A DNA stretch of 64,000 bases from Neorhodopirellula lusitana (GCF_900182915.1 NZ_FXUG01000019.1:1-64000); one strand, 5' to 3'. Shown: positions 1 to 9,215, numbered from the stretch's first letter. Translations and numbers: made by a program. The notes: generated by a model from the letters alone, not told the origin.

Positions 1-245
1 TGGTTTGTAGCACTCGCATATGTAATGCGATTAACCGTTTCCAGCGAGGCCATTTTTTTTGCCAGCAAACAACACGCCTAAGCTGGACGCTCTCTGAAGC
101 CTGGACTCCAACGGTGCGCTGGTGTTTGGGGTGTCGGCTATTTTTTGGGGGGGGAGACTCTTGGAACCGGCGAAAGCGTGGACTCCAACGGGGGCTGGGT
201 AGCGGGAAGCCTGGACTGGGCGGGGTTTGGTGGTATCTTTCTTGG
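1..245. other. Left edge, non-coding with repeat fragments
   Basis: No convincing gene lies before the U32 gene. Positions 96-112 read GAAGCCTGGACTCCAAC, the reverse complement of the motif that begins each unit of the tandem repeat downstream of parB, so this is one more copy of a dispersed repeat. Related fragments occur near 176-190 and 203-215. A homopolymeric run of T then G lies near 139-155. Confidence 0.5.
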
Positions 246-2891
246 ATGAATTCAAACCACTCGGTCGCGCCGGTCAGCCCTGGAAGTCTCTCAAACGCAG
301 GAGAGCGATCTGTCGTTCCGGAGCTGCTTGCACCCGCGGGAAGCTGGGATTGCGCTGAGGCGGCGGTCGAGAACGGGGCCGATGCGATCTATTTTGGCGT
401 GGATCGTGGGTTCAACGCGCGGCACCGGGCTGCCAATTTTGGATTGGGCGACCTGGATGAGCTGATGGCGATGCTGCGTCGTCGCGGTGTTCGTGGCTAC
501 GTGACGCTCAACACGTTGGTCTTTCCCGATGAGCTGTATTCGTTGGTGGAGGTCGTTGAGGCGATCGCTCGGGCGGGAGTCGATGCGGTTTTGGTTCAAG
601 ACTTTGGCGTCGCCAGGATCGTTCGTGAGTTGTGTCCCGACTTGGAGATCCATGCGTCGACTCAGATGAGTTTGACCAGCGCCGAGACGATTGCAGTGGC
701 CGCGGAACTGGGGTTGGCACGTGTCGTGTTGGCTCGCGAGTTGTCGGTGGCGGAGATCGCGAAGATCCGCAGTGCAACGTCGATGCCGCTGGAGGCGTTC
801 ATTCATGGTGCGTTGTGTGTGGCGTATTCAGGCCAATGCTTGACCAGCGAATCGTTGGGCGGGCGAAGTGCGAACCGTGGGCAGTGTGCCCAGGCGTGCC
901 GGTTGCCGTATGACTTGGTGTGCGATGGTGAAGATCGTGACCTGGGGGACGTGCGGTATTTGCTGTCGCCGCAAGATTTGGCTGGTTATGCGGCGATCCC
1001 GGACATGATCGCTGCGGGAATCGACTCGCTGAAGATCGAAGGGCGATTGAAGACGCCGGAGTACGTGGCGAACATCACGGGGCATTACCGCCGGGCGATC
1101 GATCAAGCTGTTGCCGAAGGCGCGGTTCGGTTGAGTCAGCAAGATCGGGAAGAGATGGAGCTGTCGTTTTCGCGAGGCTTCACGCCGGGATGGTTGGAAG
1201 GCAACGATCACAAGCGATTGGTGCCCGGGATCCGCGCCGCGAAGCAGGGCATTGAGATCGGCGAGATCGATGACATGCGGGGCGATGAGATTCAGATTCA
1301 CGTCGGCGCGGCGGTGGCGTTGGGGGATGGTCTGGCGATCACGTCGGCGGCGAAGTTCAAGGCCAACGACGCGTACGCGGGCAGCGGTTTCGCCGACAAC
1401 CATCAGGGCGGCCGGATCTATTCGCTGCGGATGGGGAAAGAAAAGCTGAAAACGGTACCGGCTGGTAGCGATGTGTGGGTTGGTTTCGGTCGCGGCGACA
1501 TTCATTGGGAACGCATCGAAGTCGGCGCGACGGTGTTCAAGAACGATGACCCCAAGCTGAACAAGAAACTGTCGAATACCTTCGGCGGCAAGCCTCGCCG
1601 AACGCGTCAGGTCGACTTCGAAGTCGTGGCCAAGGTGGGCGAGCCGCTTCAATTGACTGGACGGCTGAAACAAAGAGGTGAATCAGACAAGTTGATCGAG
1701 ATGACCGTTTGCTCAGAATCGCCACTGGAGGTTGCTCGGCAGCACGCGATCACGAAGGAAGTGCTGGCGGACAAACTGGGCCGACTGGGAGGCACCATTT
1801 TTCATCTGGGTGAGTTGTCCGCGACGATTCAGGGCGATCCCATCGTGCCGTTGGGGATCCTGAACGCGGCTCGGCGCGAATTGGTGGATGGATTGTTAGC
1901 GAAGCTGAGTGAGGCTCCGGTTCGGCGCATCGACGTCGAGTTGGCTCGCAAGTTGGTCGAGCCGATTGGTGGGACTCGAAGCTTGGCGGTCGACAGCTTG
2001 AACGAGTCGCCGGAAGACGCGCCGGTGGGGACTCCAAGCCTGAACGTGTTGTGCCGGACGATGGAACAGCTGCAAGCGGCGATCGATTGTCAGGTGGAGA
2101 CCGTGATCGCGGATTTCCATGACGTGCGAGAGCATCGACAAGCGGTCGAGGTTGCCAAGGCGGCGGGCGTGCCGATCTTGTTGGCGTCGATTCGCATGCA
2201 AAAACCCAGTGAAATGGGGTTTTTGAAGCAACTCGTGAAGCAGGCCCCGGATGGGATTCTTGCTCGCAACCTGGCGGCGATCGATGTGGGTATCGCTGCG
2301 GGATTGCCGGTCGTGTCGGACTTTTCGCTGAACGTGGCGAATCATCGGTCGGCCGAGTGGTTGATCAATCGCGGGGTTTCTCGGGTGACGACTTCCTATG
2401 ATTTGAACGCTGATCAGCTGGATGGTTTGGTGTCAGCGACGCCGAGTGGTTGGCTGGAAATGGTGATCCATCAACACATGCCGATGTTCCACATGGAGCA
2501 CTGTGTGTTTTGCAGCGTGATGTCGCCGGGGACCAACAAGACGAACTGCGGACGGCCGTGCGATCGGCATGTGGTGCAGTTGCGAGATCGTGTGGGTCAG
2601 TTGCATACCTTGCAGGCGGACATTGCGTGCCGCAACACGCTGTACAACGCCACGCCGCAATCGGCCGCGGACGTGGTGTCGGGATTGGTCGCTCGTGGCG
2701 TGGGATGGTTCCGGGTTGAATTGCTGGAAGAGGACGCTGTGCAAACCAGCGAGATGATTGGCCTGTACCGTCAACTACTATGTGGGCAGGTGACCGGTCG
2801 TGATGTTTGGCAGCGTTTGTCAGCGGACAATCGGGTTGGCGTGACGCGAGGAACTCTCGAAGCCAAACGAAATCCTTTAGCGATCATTTAG
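246..2891 (+). CDS. U32 family peptidase-like protein, double-length (RlhA/YdcP type)
   Basis: The protein has 881 residues from the ATG at 246; the open frame extends 44 codons further upstream but that part is low-complexity. The first half carries the U32 signature: LLAPAGSWDCAEAAVENGAD near the N-terminus, then FIHGALCVAYSGQC and GGRSANRGQCAQACR, which contain the cysteines that bind iron-sulfur in this family. Known members (RlhA, TrhP) hydroxylate rRNA or tRNA bases using prephenate-derived chemistry rather than cutting protein. The second half (roughly from residue 600) again resembles a U32 barrel and has its own cysteine group (EHCVFC, NCGRPCD). It is therefore much longer than TrhP, and longer than RlhA. 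It ends 6 bp before the oxidase subunit III gene and may be co-transcribed with it. Family assignment is firm; the substrate is inferred only. Confidence 0.9.
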   Translation: MNSNHSVAPVSPGSLSNAGERSVVPELLAPAGSWDCAEAAVENGADAIYFGVDRGFNARHRAANFGLGDLDELMAMLRRRGVRGYVTLNTLVFPDELYSLVEVVEAIARAGVDAVLVQDFGVARIVRELCPDLEIHASTQMSLTSAETIAVAAELGLARVVLARELSVAEIAKIRSATSMPLEAFIHGALCVAYSGQCLTSESLGGRSANRGQCAQACRLPYDLVCDGEDRDLGDVRYLLSPQDLAGYAAIPDMIAAGIDSLKIEGRLKTPEYVANITGHYRRAIDQAVAEGAVRLSQQDREEMELSFSRGFTPGWLEGNDHKRLVPGIRAAKQGIEIGEIDDMRGDEIQIHVGAAVALGDGLAITSAAKFKANDAYAGSGFADNHQGGRIYSLRMGKEKLKTVPAGSDVWVGFGRGDIHWERIEVGATVFKNDDPKLNKKLSNTFGGKPRRTRQVDFEVVAKVGEPLQLTGRLKQRGESDKLIEMTVCSESPLEVARQHAITKEVLADKLGRLGGTIFHLGELSATIQGDPIVPLGILNAARRELVDGLLAKLSEAPVRRIDVELARKLVEPIGGTRSLAVDSLNESPEDAPVGTPSLNVLCRTMEQLQAAIDCQVETVIADFHDVREHRQAVEVAKAAGVPILLASIRMQKPSEMGFLKQLVKQAPDGILARNLAAIDVGIAAGLPVVSDFSLNVANHRSAEWLINRGVSRVTTSYDLNADQLDGLVSATPSGWLEMVIHQHMPMFHMEHCVFCSVMSPGTNKTNCGRPCDRHVVQLRDRVGQLHTLQADIACRNTLYNATPQSAADVVSGLVARGVGWFRVELLEEDAVQTSEMIGLYRQLLCGQVTGRDVWQRLSADNRVGVTRGTLEAKRNPLAII

Positions 2892-2897
2892 CCACGC

Positions 2898-3482
2898 ATG
2901 CCGAACATCACGATTCTTCCGAACGACCAGCGGTATCGCCAGGGCGGCATCCTGTTCCTTGGCACGTTGTTCATCTTCTTCGCCAGCAGTCTGGTGCTGT
3001 ACGGCATTTACGCGTACACGCGCCAAAACGATGCTCAGTCGAGTGTTCCGTTGCCGATGAGCTTTTTGACTAGCACGATTTGTTTGATCGGGATCAGCGG
3101 ATTGGTGCACTGGGCGACGCGAGCGATCCGGCGCAGTCGGTTGTACACGACGGCGTTCTTGTTGGCGATCAGTGGAATCGCAGGCGTGTTGTTTATGGCG
3201 GTCCAGTACGCGTCGATGCGAGAACTGTTGACCGGGCCGGCGATGCAGGGTGGCACTGGCAAAGGCGTGGCCGGCATGGTCGTGGTACTGGCGTTTTTGC
3301 ACGCGTTGCACATTGCCGGCGGAGTCATCGCTCTAGGCATCGTCTCCGTCCGAGCAGCGCTGGGTAAGTATGACCGCGAGCGTCATTGGCCGGTTGATTT
3401 CGCCGCCCAGTACTGGCATTTCCTGGACGTGATCTGGCTGATGATGCTGGGCACCTTCGCGATGACCACGGGTGGGTTTTAG
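2898..3482 (+). CDS. Heme-copper oxidase subunit III (cytochrome c oxidase subunit 3 family)
   Basis: This 194-residue integral membrane protein has about five hydrophobic segments and the family hallmark near the C-terminus, where QYWHFLDVIWLMML matches the conserved WHFLDVVW helix of subunit III. An HALHIAGGVIALG helix precedes it, also typical. The length fits the short five-helix form found with caa3/bo-type oxidases. Subunit III supports the stability of the catalytic subunit I in the cytoplasmic membrane. No subunit I, II or IV gene lies nearby, so the partner complex must be encoded elsewhere. It starts 6 bp after the U32 gene. Its stop codon merges into a 7-bp tandem repeat array. Confidence 0.85.
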   Translation: MPNITILPNDQRYRQGGILFLGTLFIFFASSLVLYGIYAYTRQNDAQSSVPLPMSFLTSTICLIGISGLVHWATRAIRRSRLYTTAFLLAISGIAGVLFMAVQYASMRELLTGPAMQGGTGKGVAGMVVVLAFLHALHIAGGVIALGIVSVRAALGKYDRERHWPVDFAAQYWHFLDVIWLMMLGTFAMTTGGF

Positions 3483-3557
3483 GCTAGAGGCTAGAGGCTA
3501 GAGGCTAGAAGCTAGAAGCTAGAAGCTAGAAGCTAATTGCTAATTGCTAATTGCTAA
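3481..3557. repeat. Heptanucleotide tandem repeat array (AGGCTAG/AAGCTAG/TTGCTAA)
   Basis: There are eleven 7-bp units in three homogeneous blocks: AGGCTAG four times, AAGCTAG three times plus AAGCTAA, then TTGCTAA three times. All share the core GCTA. The array begins inside the stop codon of the oxidase gene and runs into the last codons of the oppositely oriented msrB, supplying the msrB stop (minus strand, 3547-3549). Because the units contain TAG or TTAG, the array carries stops in several frames on both strands. Confidence 0.95.
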
Positions 3558-3939
3558 TCGGCTTCGGTCTTTCTTCGCCGGCTGGGATTAGCTTCATCGA
3601 AATGGAATTGACGCAGTGACGGGTGTTCTTTTCGGTCAGGCGTTCGCCGTTGAAGACGTGTCCCAGGTGGCCGCCGCAGTTCTCGCAAACAATTTCCGTA
3701 CGGCGACCGTCTGCGTCGGGCACGCGGCGGACCGCGCCTTCGATTTCATCGTCGAAGCTCGGCCACCCACAGTGGCTGTCGAATTTATCGTCGCTGTTGT
3801 AGAGCGGTGCGTTGCATTGGCGGCAAATGTAAACGCCTGCGTCGGTAGTGCTGGTGTAGCCGCCCGGTCCTGGCGCCTCGGTGCCTTTGTTCAGGATGAC
3901 GCGGGCTTCTTCTTTGTTGAGTGGGTTGTACTTTGCCAT
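3547..3939 (-). CDS. msrB: Peptide-methionine (R)-S-oxide reductase MsrB
   Basis: This 130-residue protein reduces methionine-R-sulfoxide in oxidised proteins. The MsrB fold is complete: two zinc-binding CxxC pairs (CRQC and CENC), the motif [16 protein letters not shown], and the catalytic cysteine in RHCVNSISM near the C-terminus. There is no signal peptide, so it is probably cytoplasmic. The ATG lies only 2 bp after the stop of the upstream membrane-protein gene, indicating translational coupling. The last three codons (I-S-N) fall in the 7-bp repeat array, so the C-terminus has probably been shaped by repeat expansion without harm to the fold. Confidence 0.95.
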   Translation of the reverse strand: MAKYNPLNKEEARVILNKGTEAPGPGGYTSTTDAGVYICRQCNAPLYNSDDKFDSHCGWPSFDDEIEGAVRRVPDADGRRTEIVCENCGGHLGHVFNGERLTEKNTRHCVNSISMKLIPAGEERPKPISN

Positions 3940-3941
3940 AG

Positions 3942-4967
3942 CTACGATGCGTCGATAAAGGGTGGGTCAGGCATGTCCGGATCGCCGCCGATCGCGGGAG
4001 TGGGTTTGATCGAGTGAGCCTCCAGCTTCGCGTCTTGCTTTTCCTCGATTGCTCCACTGTAGATTTCGTGAGCCACCAAGACCACCATGCCAAAGAGCAG
4101 TGGCAAGATGTAGTAGAGCACACGGAAGATTAGTACGGAGGCAAGGACAGGTTTTCCCACGGTGTCTTTCAGTAGCGTCCACAGGATGAGCTCCAGCACG
4201 CCCAGGCCGCCAGGAACTTGCGTGATCAGCGACACGACAATTCCGACCAAATACGCGGCAAGCACCGTCGGGAACGGAACAACGGCGTCGCCGGGCATCA
4301 CCAAGTACAACGCCGTTGCGGAGATCAACAGGTCGACCGCGGCAACGGATGCTTGGACGGAAGCCAATCCGACAGACGGCGGGCGAAGGTGTAACTTGCC
4401 GATCGGCCATGGCTTGTGCCAGAACGTGCAGACGGCGGCATAGCACAGCGTGATCGTCAGCAGGACGAAGCCGAGTGTGCGGGTGCCAAATGGTAGCCGG
4501 TAATCGGTGGGAAGTTCGATCGGGGCCAGCGACAAGACGACTCCGCCGAGCACACACACGCCCGACCAAAACGTGAGTGCGAGAACTGACATCAACGCCA
4601 CGATCTGGCCGTGGGTCAGGCCCCAGCGATGGTAGAATCGGTACCGAATCGGAGCAGCAGCGATCAGCGTGCCGAGGTTGTTGCCGAGCGAGTAACCGAG
4701 AAACGAGACCAGTGCGATCCGTCGCAGCGGCAGTGCTTTACAAACATATCGCAGGGCCAAAAGGTCGTAACAGGTTAGCAACCCGTAGTTCAGAGCAATC
4801 AGAAACGCGGCGATCGCCAGGTAGGCGGGCTCAACGCTGGTGAGTCCCTGCAGGAACTCGTCCTTGGAAATCTTGCCTGCTTCTTGGACCAGCAAGCGGA
4901 TCGCAAAGCCGAACAGCGCCAACGCCATCACGGGGCCGACTAGCTTGCGAGGATCGACCTTGAACAA
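3942..4967 (-). CDS. Lysylphosphatidylglycerol synthase TM-region / flippase-like (UPF0104) membrane protein
   Basis: This 341-residue polytopic membrane protein has roughly eight hydrophobic segments. The pattern [20 protein letters not shown] followed by helices, and later [12 protein letters not shown], match the flippase-like domain shared by MprF N-termini, AglD and YbhN. YbhN-type proteins act on lipids in the inner membrane, but their exact role varies. The start shown is a TTG at 4965-4967 with no clear ribosome site; an internal ATG about 12 codons later (VMALALFG) is possible but would cut into the first helix. It is followed at 2 bp by msrB. Family confidence is high and the substrate is unknown. 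Confidence 0.8.
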   Translation of the reverse strand: MFKVDPRKLVGPVMALALFGFAIRLLVQEAGKISKDEFLQGLTSVEPAYLAIAAFLIALNYGLLTCYDLLALRYVCKALPLRRIALVSFLGYSLGNNLGTLIAAAPIRYRFYHRWGLTHGQIVALMSVLALTFWSGVCVLGGVVLSLAPIELPTDYRLPFGTRTLGFVLLTITLCYAAVCTFWHKPWPIGKLHLRPPSVGLASVQASVAAVDLLISATALYLVMPGDAVVPFPTVLAAYLVGIVVSLITQVPGGLGVLELILWTLLKDTVGKPVLASVLIFRVLYYILPLLFGMVVLVAHEIYSGAIEEKQDAKLEAHSIKPTPAIGGDPDMPDPPFIDAS

Positions 4968-5081
4968 AACAGGAATCCGGATGGGGAATCAGAAAGGCAG
5001 CCGGTCTTGTCCATCGGCTCGCTGTGCTAACAGGGCGGTAACACGTCTCGCCGTGCCAACACTTGGGGAAGTGCTAACACT

Positions 5082-5624
5082 TTAGTGCCAGTCCTGGGAA
5101 TTGCCATCGGGTTGACGGTAGTTGATGTCTTGCAGGTCCAGGTCTCGCAGGCGGTTTTCCATGTCGCGAAGCTGTTGATCGTCGTCCAGGCTACGCTCGT
5201 TGAAATTGTCGCTGGGTTCCTCGTCCGTTCCTTCGTTGCTAGATCGATCCGCCGAGGATGCGTCGCCCGATCCCGTGCTGCCGCCGTTGGCGGAGTCACC
5301 GGAATACAGGTCGTTTTCAGCTTGTTCGGCGGTGATTTTCTGGGAAAGGTCCGCCACTCGGCTCCCACCCGGATCGAAAATGCTACCCACGCGTCCGGAA
5401 TCTCGCTGCGTCCGCTGCCAGGCTCCGCCGTACGACGGATAGGAATCCAAATCACAGTCCGCACACAAGCGGCATCCGGCTAGCGAGACCAGACACAAGC
5501 CGGCGGCTAGCACGCCGACGCCAATTTTGGCGTGGAATCTCTGGGCTGGGGCAAGCCGGCCTTGGATCAGGCGGCGAAGCATTGGTGCGGGGAATTGACC
5601 GGCGGCGGAGGTGCGGTTTTCCAT
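5082..5624 (-). CDS. Small acidic lipoprotein, unknown function
   Basis: The 180-residue product has a basic N-terminus, a hydrophobic stretch and a lipobox (SLAG then Cys51), so it should be a lipid-anchored exported protein. Two more cysteines follow at once (CRLCADC). The rest is rich in Asp, Glu, Ser, Asn and Gly and looks disordered, ending in a short charged helix (ENRLRDLDLQD). An internal ATG at 5582 (residue 15) would give a more ordinary signal-peptide length and may be the true start. I recognise no domain. A 114-bp gap separates its stop from the start of the flippase-like gene, which it precedes on the same strand. Confidence 0.65.
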   Translation of the reverse strand: MENRTSAAGQFPAPMLRRLIQGRLAPAQRFHAKIGVGVLAAGLCLVSLAGCRLCADCDLDSYPSYGGAWQRTQRDSGRVGSIFDPGGSRVADLSQKITAEQAENDLYSGDSANGGSTGSGDASSADRSSNEGTDEEPSDNFNERSLDDDQQLRDMENRLRDLDLQDINYRQPDGNSQDWH

Positions 5625-6048
5625 GAAAACGACTCGAATTCAATCGAAGGAACGGTCGGGTGTTAGTTTCGGATAATGTGTCGGGAGCCGCGACGTAGGC
5701 CGGATCGGACTATTTCAGGCGGGTGCGGATCGAGAGACCTCTTCCGCTACCGTTTCATCGACGATTTGGCGGTGGCGTGTGAGTTAATCTGGGAAGAATT
5801 TGCGGGTTGTTTGGTTTGTAACGATATTTTCACGCGAAAATTTTGATTTCCGCTCAAGTTCAACCTTCCCTGCGGCGGGTCAAATAAGGCAAAAACCATG
5901 TGTCGCCAACATCTCGTAGGAACACGGCCGGACGCCGGGCTCCAACGGGACGCGATGCTGGGTGAAGGATCACGCAGCCTTATCTGAGACAACTCTCTTC
6001 TTCGACCACGCGGCTCGCTCTCGGGGCCTGACACAAGGATGTATCAAG
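5625..6048. other. Divergent intergenic region
   Basis: This region separates the minus-strand lipoprotein gene from the plus-strand small membrane protein and should hold promoters for both. It is more AT-rich around 5770-5850. A short inverted repeat, TTTTC at 5827-5831 and GAAAA at 5836-5840, is the only structure I noticed. No gene is evident. Confidence 0.4.
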
Positions 6049-6345
6049 ATGGCTCAAATCGTTTTCTTCGCGTCTGCTTTCTCTGTTCTTGGCCTTCCGA
6101 TGCTGGCAATGCTGGCTCTTTTGGTCGCCAAGCTGTCCACCGGCACCGCCGCTCGCCGTGCTGAACGCCGCTTTTTGGCGTTGTTGATCGTGATGAGCCT
6201 CGTCACCGCACATACCGTCATGACTCAAAACGCCGCCTGGTTGATCCACACCACAACGCTGTCGTTGATGGTTGTTTGCTCGCTCTGGATCCCCGGCCAA
6301 TCGCACGCTTCGTCTGGGGATAGCCAGTATTTTGCCGGTTCTTAG
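6049..6345 (+). CDS. Small two- to three-helix membrane protein, unknown
   Basis: The 98-residue product starts at ATG 6049; the frame is open 29 codons upstream, but that part reads as non-coding. It has a hydrophobic N-terminal helix (FFASAFSVLGLPMLAMLALL), a basic loop (AARRAERRF), a second helix (LALLIVMSLVTAHTVM) and a third (LSLMVVCSLWIPG), so it should span the cytoplasmic membrane. I recognise no family. The next gene is aroA after a gap of about 350 bp. Confidence 0.55.
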   Translation: MAQIVFFASAFSVLGLPMLAMLALLVAKLSTGTAARRAERRFLALLIVMSLVTAHTVMTQNAAWLIHTTTLSLMVVCSLWIPGQSHASSGDSQYFAGS

Positions 6346-6693
6346 TCTTCTATCGATAATCGATCTTGGGTTTGGTCTCGCCCGCCCAGGGTTTGTCAAA
6401 GCATCACGAGCGTTGGCTGGGGAATCGCTCGTGGAAGCATTGCTGGCTGGAATGATGCCGGCTGGGATATTGCTGGCAGGTATCACTGTGCTGGTACCGC
6501 AGCCCAGAAGCTGGGTGCGGCTTTGCGATACTAGAGAGAATACGGTTGGCGATTTAGGATGTGCGTTTTGGGCTTCGCTTCGCTGGTTTTTGGCGTTTCG
6601 GGGCTCAGGGCTGTTCCGTCCCAGTCGCTTTCGATCTGGCCAGCCGCTTCCGACCTGCCCAGCATCCGGCTTCCTCGCATCGAAGCCGCCCCT
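6346..6693. other. Intergenic region upstream of aroA
   Basis: No clear gene. Positions 6353-6365 hold the odd palindrome ATCGATAATCGAT. Around 6415-6480 a loosely repeated GCTGGCTGG/GCCGGCTGG/GCTGGCAGG pattern occurs. Open frames here have a composition unlike a conserved protein. Confidence 0.35.
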
Positions 6694-8181
6694 ATGAATA
6701 CAGCCGCATCCAAGACGAAGTCCAACACAAGCTGCGATCTCGATCGAAGCCAACAGCCTGCGATCACGCCGAGGTCGAGCCACGCCAGCGTCACGGTGGT
6801 GCCCGGCGGAGCCTTTAACGGTGTTAGCGGAGACGATCAGGGTGATGGTGGAGCTGTTCAGGGCAGTGTTCGGCCGCCCGGCAGTAAGAGTTTGACCAAC
6901 CGAGCCCTCGTTTGTGCGGCATTTGCTAGCGGAACCAGCCGGCTGACAGGATCCTTGGTCAGCGAAGATACCGAGGTCATGATTGCGTCGCTATCCAAAG
7001 TAGGCGTCAAGATTGAATCGCTCGACGCAGGCCGAACCCTGGTGGTCGAGGGCGTGACGGCAGCCGATTCAGCTGGAGATGAGCTGAATGGCCCCCCGAT
7101 TGAGATGTTCATTGCCAACAGTGGCACCACGGTCCGGTTTTTGACCGCGGCTTTGTCGGCTTTTGGCGGTAAGTACCGGCTTTCTGGCGTGGATCGGATG
7201 CATGAGCGGCCGATCGGCGACCTGGTCGACGCGATTTCCCCGGCAATCGACGGCTCCATCACCGCCGTGTCCGATGGGGGGTGTCCTCCTGTTGAAATCG
7301 ACGCGAAAGGTTGGTCTGGCCGGTCGATGAGCGTGGCGGGAGGTGTCAGTAGCCAGTATCTGAGCGGCCTGATGATGGCGGGGCCCATTGCTAGCAAACC
7401 GATTGAACTGAAGATCACCGGCCAGCTGGTCTCGATTCCTTATGTTCGGATGACGGCGAAGCTGATGGAGGCTTTTGGCGGCCAGACGGATTGGGATCTG
7501 GAGGCCAGTCAGGCGATTCGTGTCAGTGGTAGCTATTCCGCTTGTGACTACGCGATTGAGCCGGACGCTTCGGCAGCCAGCTATTTTTGGGCGGCGGCGG
7601 CGGTCAGCGGCGGCCGCGTGACGGTGGAAGGGCTTAGCGAGGATGCGTTGCAGGGCGATGTGGGCTTCGTTCGAGTGCTGGAGCAAATGGGGTGTGAGGT
7701 CAATGCGACCGACCATTCCATCGAAGTGGTCGGTGGCGATCTGCATGGCGTCGACGTCAACATGAGCGAGATCAGCGACACCGTTCAAACGCTGGCGGTC
7801 GTGGCCTTGTTCGCGGACTCGCCGACTCGCGTTCGCGGCGTCGCCCACAATCGGTTCAAGGAGACCGACCGGATCGGCAATCTTGCTATCGAGCTGCGAA
7901 AGCTGGGGGCTCAAGTGGACGAGCACGAAGACGGCCTGACGATTCATCCGTTGCCGGCCGAGGCGAGTTCGGGGCACGGCGATCCGGTTGAAATGGAAAC
8001 CTACAACGATCACCGGATGGCGATGAGCTTTGCGGTGGCAGGATTGCGAATCCCGAATGTTCGAATTCTGAACCCGGCGTGCACGGGCAAGACCTACCCC
8101 GAGTTCTGGGCAGATCTGGAGAAGCTGACCGGGCGTCCGCATCATTGGCAGGGCGGCCTAACCGAGAAGGGCAAGACATGA
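6694..8181 (+). CDS. aroA: 3-phosphoshikimate 1-carboxyvinyltransferase (EPSP synthase)
   Basis: This enzyme joins phosphoenolpyruvate to shikimate-3-phosphate in the sixth step of the shikimate pathway to aromatic amino acids. The 495-residue product has the key motifs: PPGSKSLTNRAL near residue 62, NSGTTVRFLTAAL, RMHERPIGDL, the central SSQYLSGLMMAGP, DASAASYFWAAAAVSGG, FKETDRIGNLA and DHRMAMSFAVAGL. The roughly 60 residues before PPGSKS are unusual in length and rich in Ser/Thr/Gly, so a later start is possible; the ATG at 6694 is the first plausible one. The stop overlaps the next gene's ATG by 4 bp (ATGA), indicating coupling. Confidence 0.95.
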   Translation: MNTAASKTKSNTSCDLDRSQQPAITPRSSHASVTVVPGGAFNGVSGDDQGDGGAVQGSVRPPGSKSLTNRALVCAAFASGTSRLTGSLVSEDTEVMIASLSKVGVKIESLDAGRTLVVEGVTAADSAGDELNGPPIEMFIANSGTTVRFLTAALSAFGGKYRLSGVDRMHERPIGDLVDAISPAIDGSITAVSDGGCPPVEIDAKGWSGRSMSVAGGVSSQYLSGLMMAGPIASKPIELKITGQLVSIPYVRMTAKLMEAFGGQTDWDLEASQAIRVSGSYSACDYAIEPDASAASYFWAAAAVSGGRVTVEGLSEDALQGDVGFVRVLEQMGCEVNATDHSIEVVGGDLHGVDVNMSEISDTVQTLAVVALFADSPTRVRGVAHNRFKETDRIGNLAIELRKLGAQVDEHEDGLTIHPLPAEASSGHGDPVEMETYNDHRMAMSFAVAGLRIPNVRILNPACTGKTYPEFWADLEKLTGRPHHWQGGLTEKGKT

Positions 8182-9008
8182 GTCTGTTGGTGACATGCGA
8201 CGGCGGCGGTTGGAAGACACCTGTGCGTTTGAAAGGACGCCTGAACGATCGACTTCCCGAAGTCGGTGTGCTGCGTTTGCCGGAGCCCGGTTTGGATTCC
8301 GCTGTGTCGATTCCGATCGGTGCCAGCTCGATTCAGAACGTCGCCGACGATCCGGCTTTGCATGTTGCGTTGCCTCAGTGTGGCGGCCGGCGATGTGATC
8401 GGGCGGCAAACCTGGCGGCTCGCAAGATTGCCCTACACAGTGGTGCTGATTTAATTGTCAATGAATACCGCGCGGACCTGGTGAACGTGGGGCGGTCCCT
8501 GCATCACCGGTCACTATTTCCAGCCCCTGTTCGTGAGCTTCCCGAGGCGACTCGCAAGGCGATCGTGGAGGAGATTTACACGCCGTACCGCAACCGTGTG
8601 CGGCAGCGGATTGAGCGATTGCTGTGCAGTTGGTCGTACGTGGTTCATCTGTCCATCCGCACATTCGAGGCAAAGTCGGCGAACGGCCAGTGGCGGCGAG
8701 GCGACTTGGGATTGCAATACGATTCATCACGTCCTGATGAAGTGGATTGGTGCCTGGACGCGATCGATGAACTTTATGATGCGGTGCCGAATTTGAAGGT
8801 GCGTCGCAATCACCCGCATCGCGGAACCAACGATTCGTTGACCAAGTCCATGCGGTCGGAGTTTTCGCCGGAGGTGTATCTGGGGATCGAGATCGACCTG
8901 AATCGGGCCTGGGCGGCGCGTCCGGTCGGGCGACGCGATCTGGTGCTGGACCTAATCGGTCAGGCGATCGGTGGCCTGAAGGCCGAGCCGATTCGGATGG
9001 CGGCGTAG
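8178..9008 (+). CDS. N-formylglutamate amidohydrolase family protein
   Basis: The 276-residue product matches the FGase (PF05013-type) fold. Supporting features are the LIVNEYRADLVNVGRSLHHR segment, the YTPYRNRVRQRIERLL helix, VVHLSIRTF in place of the usual HSFTP-like motif, and a C-terminal EIDLNRAW-containing region. Family members hydrolyse N-formylglutamate or similar N-acylated amino acids and are zinc enzymes. The start at 8178 overlaps the aroA stop by 4 bp, so the two are translated together. The link to aromatic synthesis is not obvious. It appears cytoplasmic. The exact substrate is not predictable. Confidence 0.8.
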   Translation: MSLLVTCDGGGWKTPVRLKGRLNDRLPEVGVLRLPEPGLDSAVSIPIGASSIQNVADDPALHVALPQCGGRRCDRAANLAARKIALHSGADLIVNEYRADLVNVGRSLHHRSLFPAPVRELPEATRKAIVEEIYTPYRNRVRQRIERLLCSWSYVVHLSIRTFEAKSANGQWRRGDLGLQYDSSRPDEVDWCLDAIDELYDAVPNLKVRRNHPHRGTNDSLTKSMRSEFSPEVYLGIEIDLNRAWAARPVGRRDLVLDLIGQAIGGLKAEPIRMAA

Positions 9009-9041
9009 TTGTATTCACGAGGCGTTAGGCACGAGCAATTT

Positions 9042-9123
9042 CGTAGCTGGACTCGCCAAAAGTTCAGGAGTGCTGCAGTTTGGATCGCCGCTAGGAACCG
9101 GCGGCTAGCGCCTCGCCGCTCAG
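9042..9123 (+). repeat. 82-bp dispersed repeat, copy A
   Basis: It begins CGTAGCTGGACTCGCCAA and ends with GCCGCTCAG. It matches copy B at 9216-9297 over the same 82 bp length with scattered substitutions, including shared CTGCAGTTTGG and GAACCGGCGGCTAGCGCC blocks. A fragment in reverse orientation (GGCGAGTCCAGTTAC) lies near 21498-21512. Confidence 0.9.
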
Positions 9124-9215
9124 TTGCGCGGCGGTACGGTCAGGATGGGTGATGATTTGTTGAGCCGCAAAGCGCTAGCTGCGGGTGTCTGCCGTGCTTC
9201 CGCTACCACGGTTCC

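Noticed and set aside
6272-6697. Plus-strand open frame upstream of aroA
   Set aside because: Overlaps the small membrane protein and aroA and shows only loosely repeated Leu/Ala/Gly from a GCTGG-rich repeat; no start or family.
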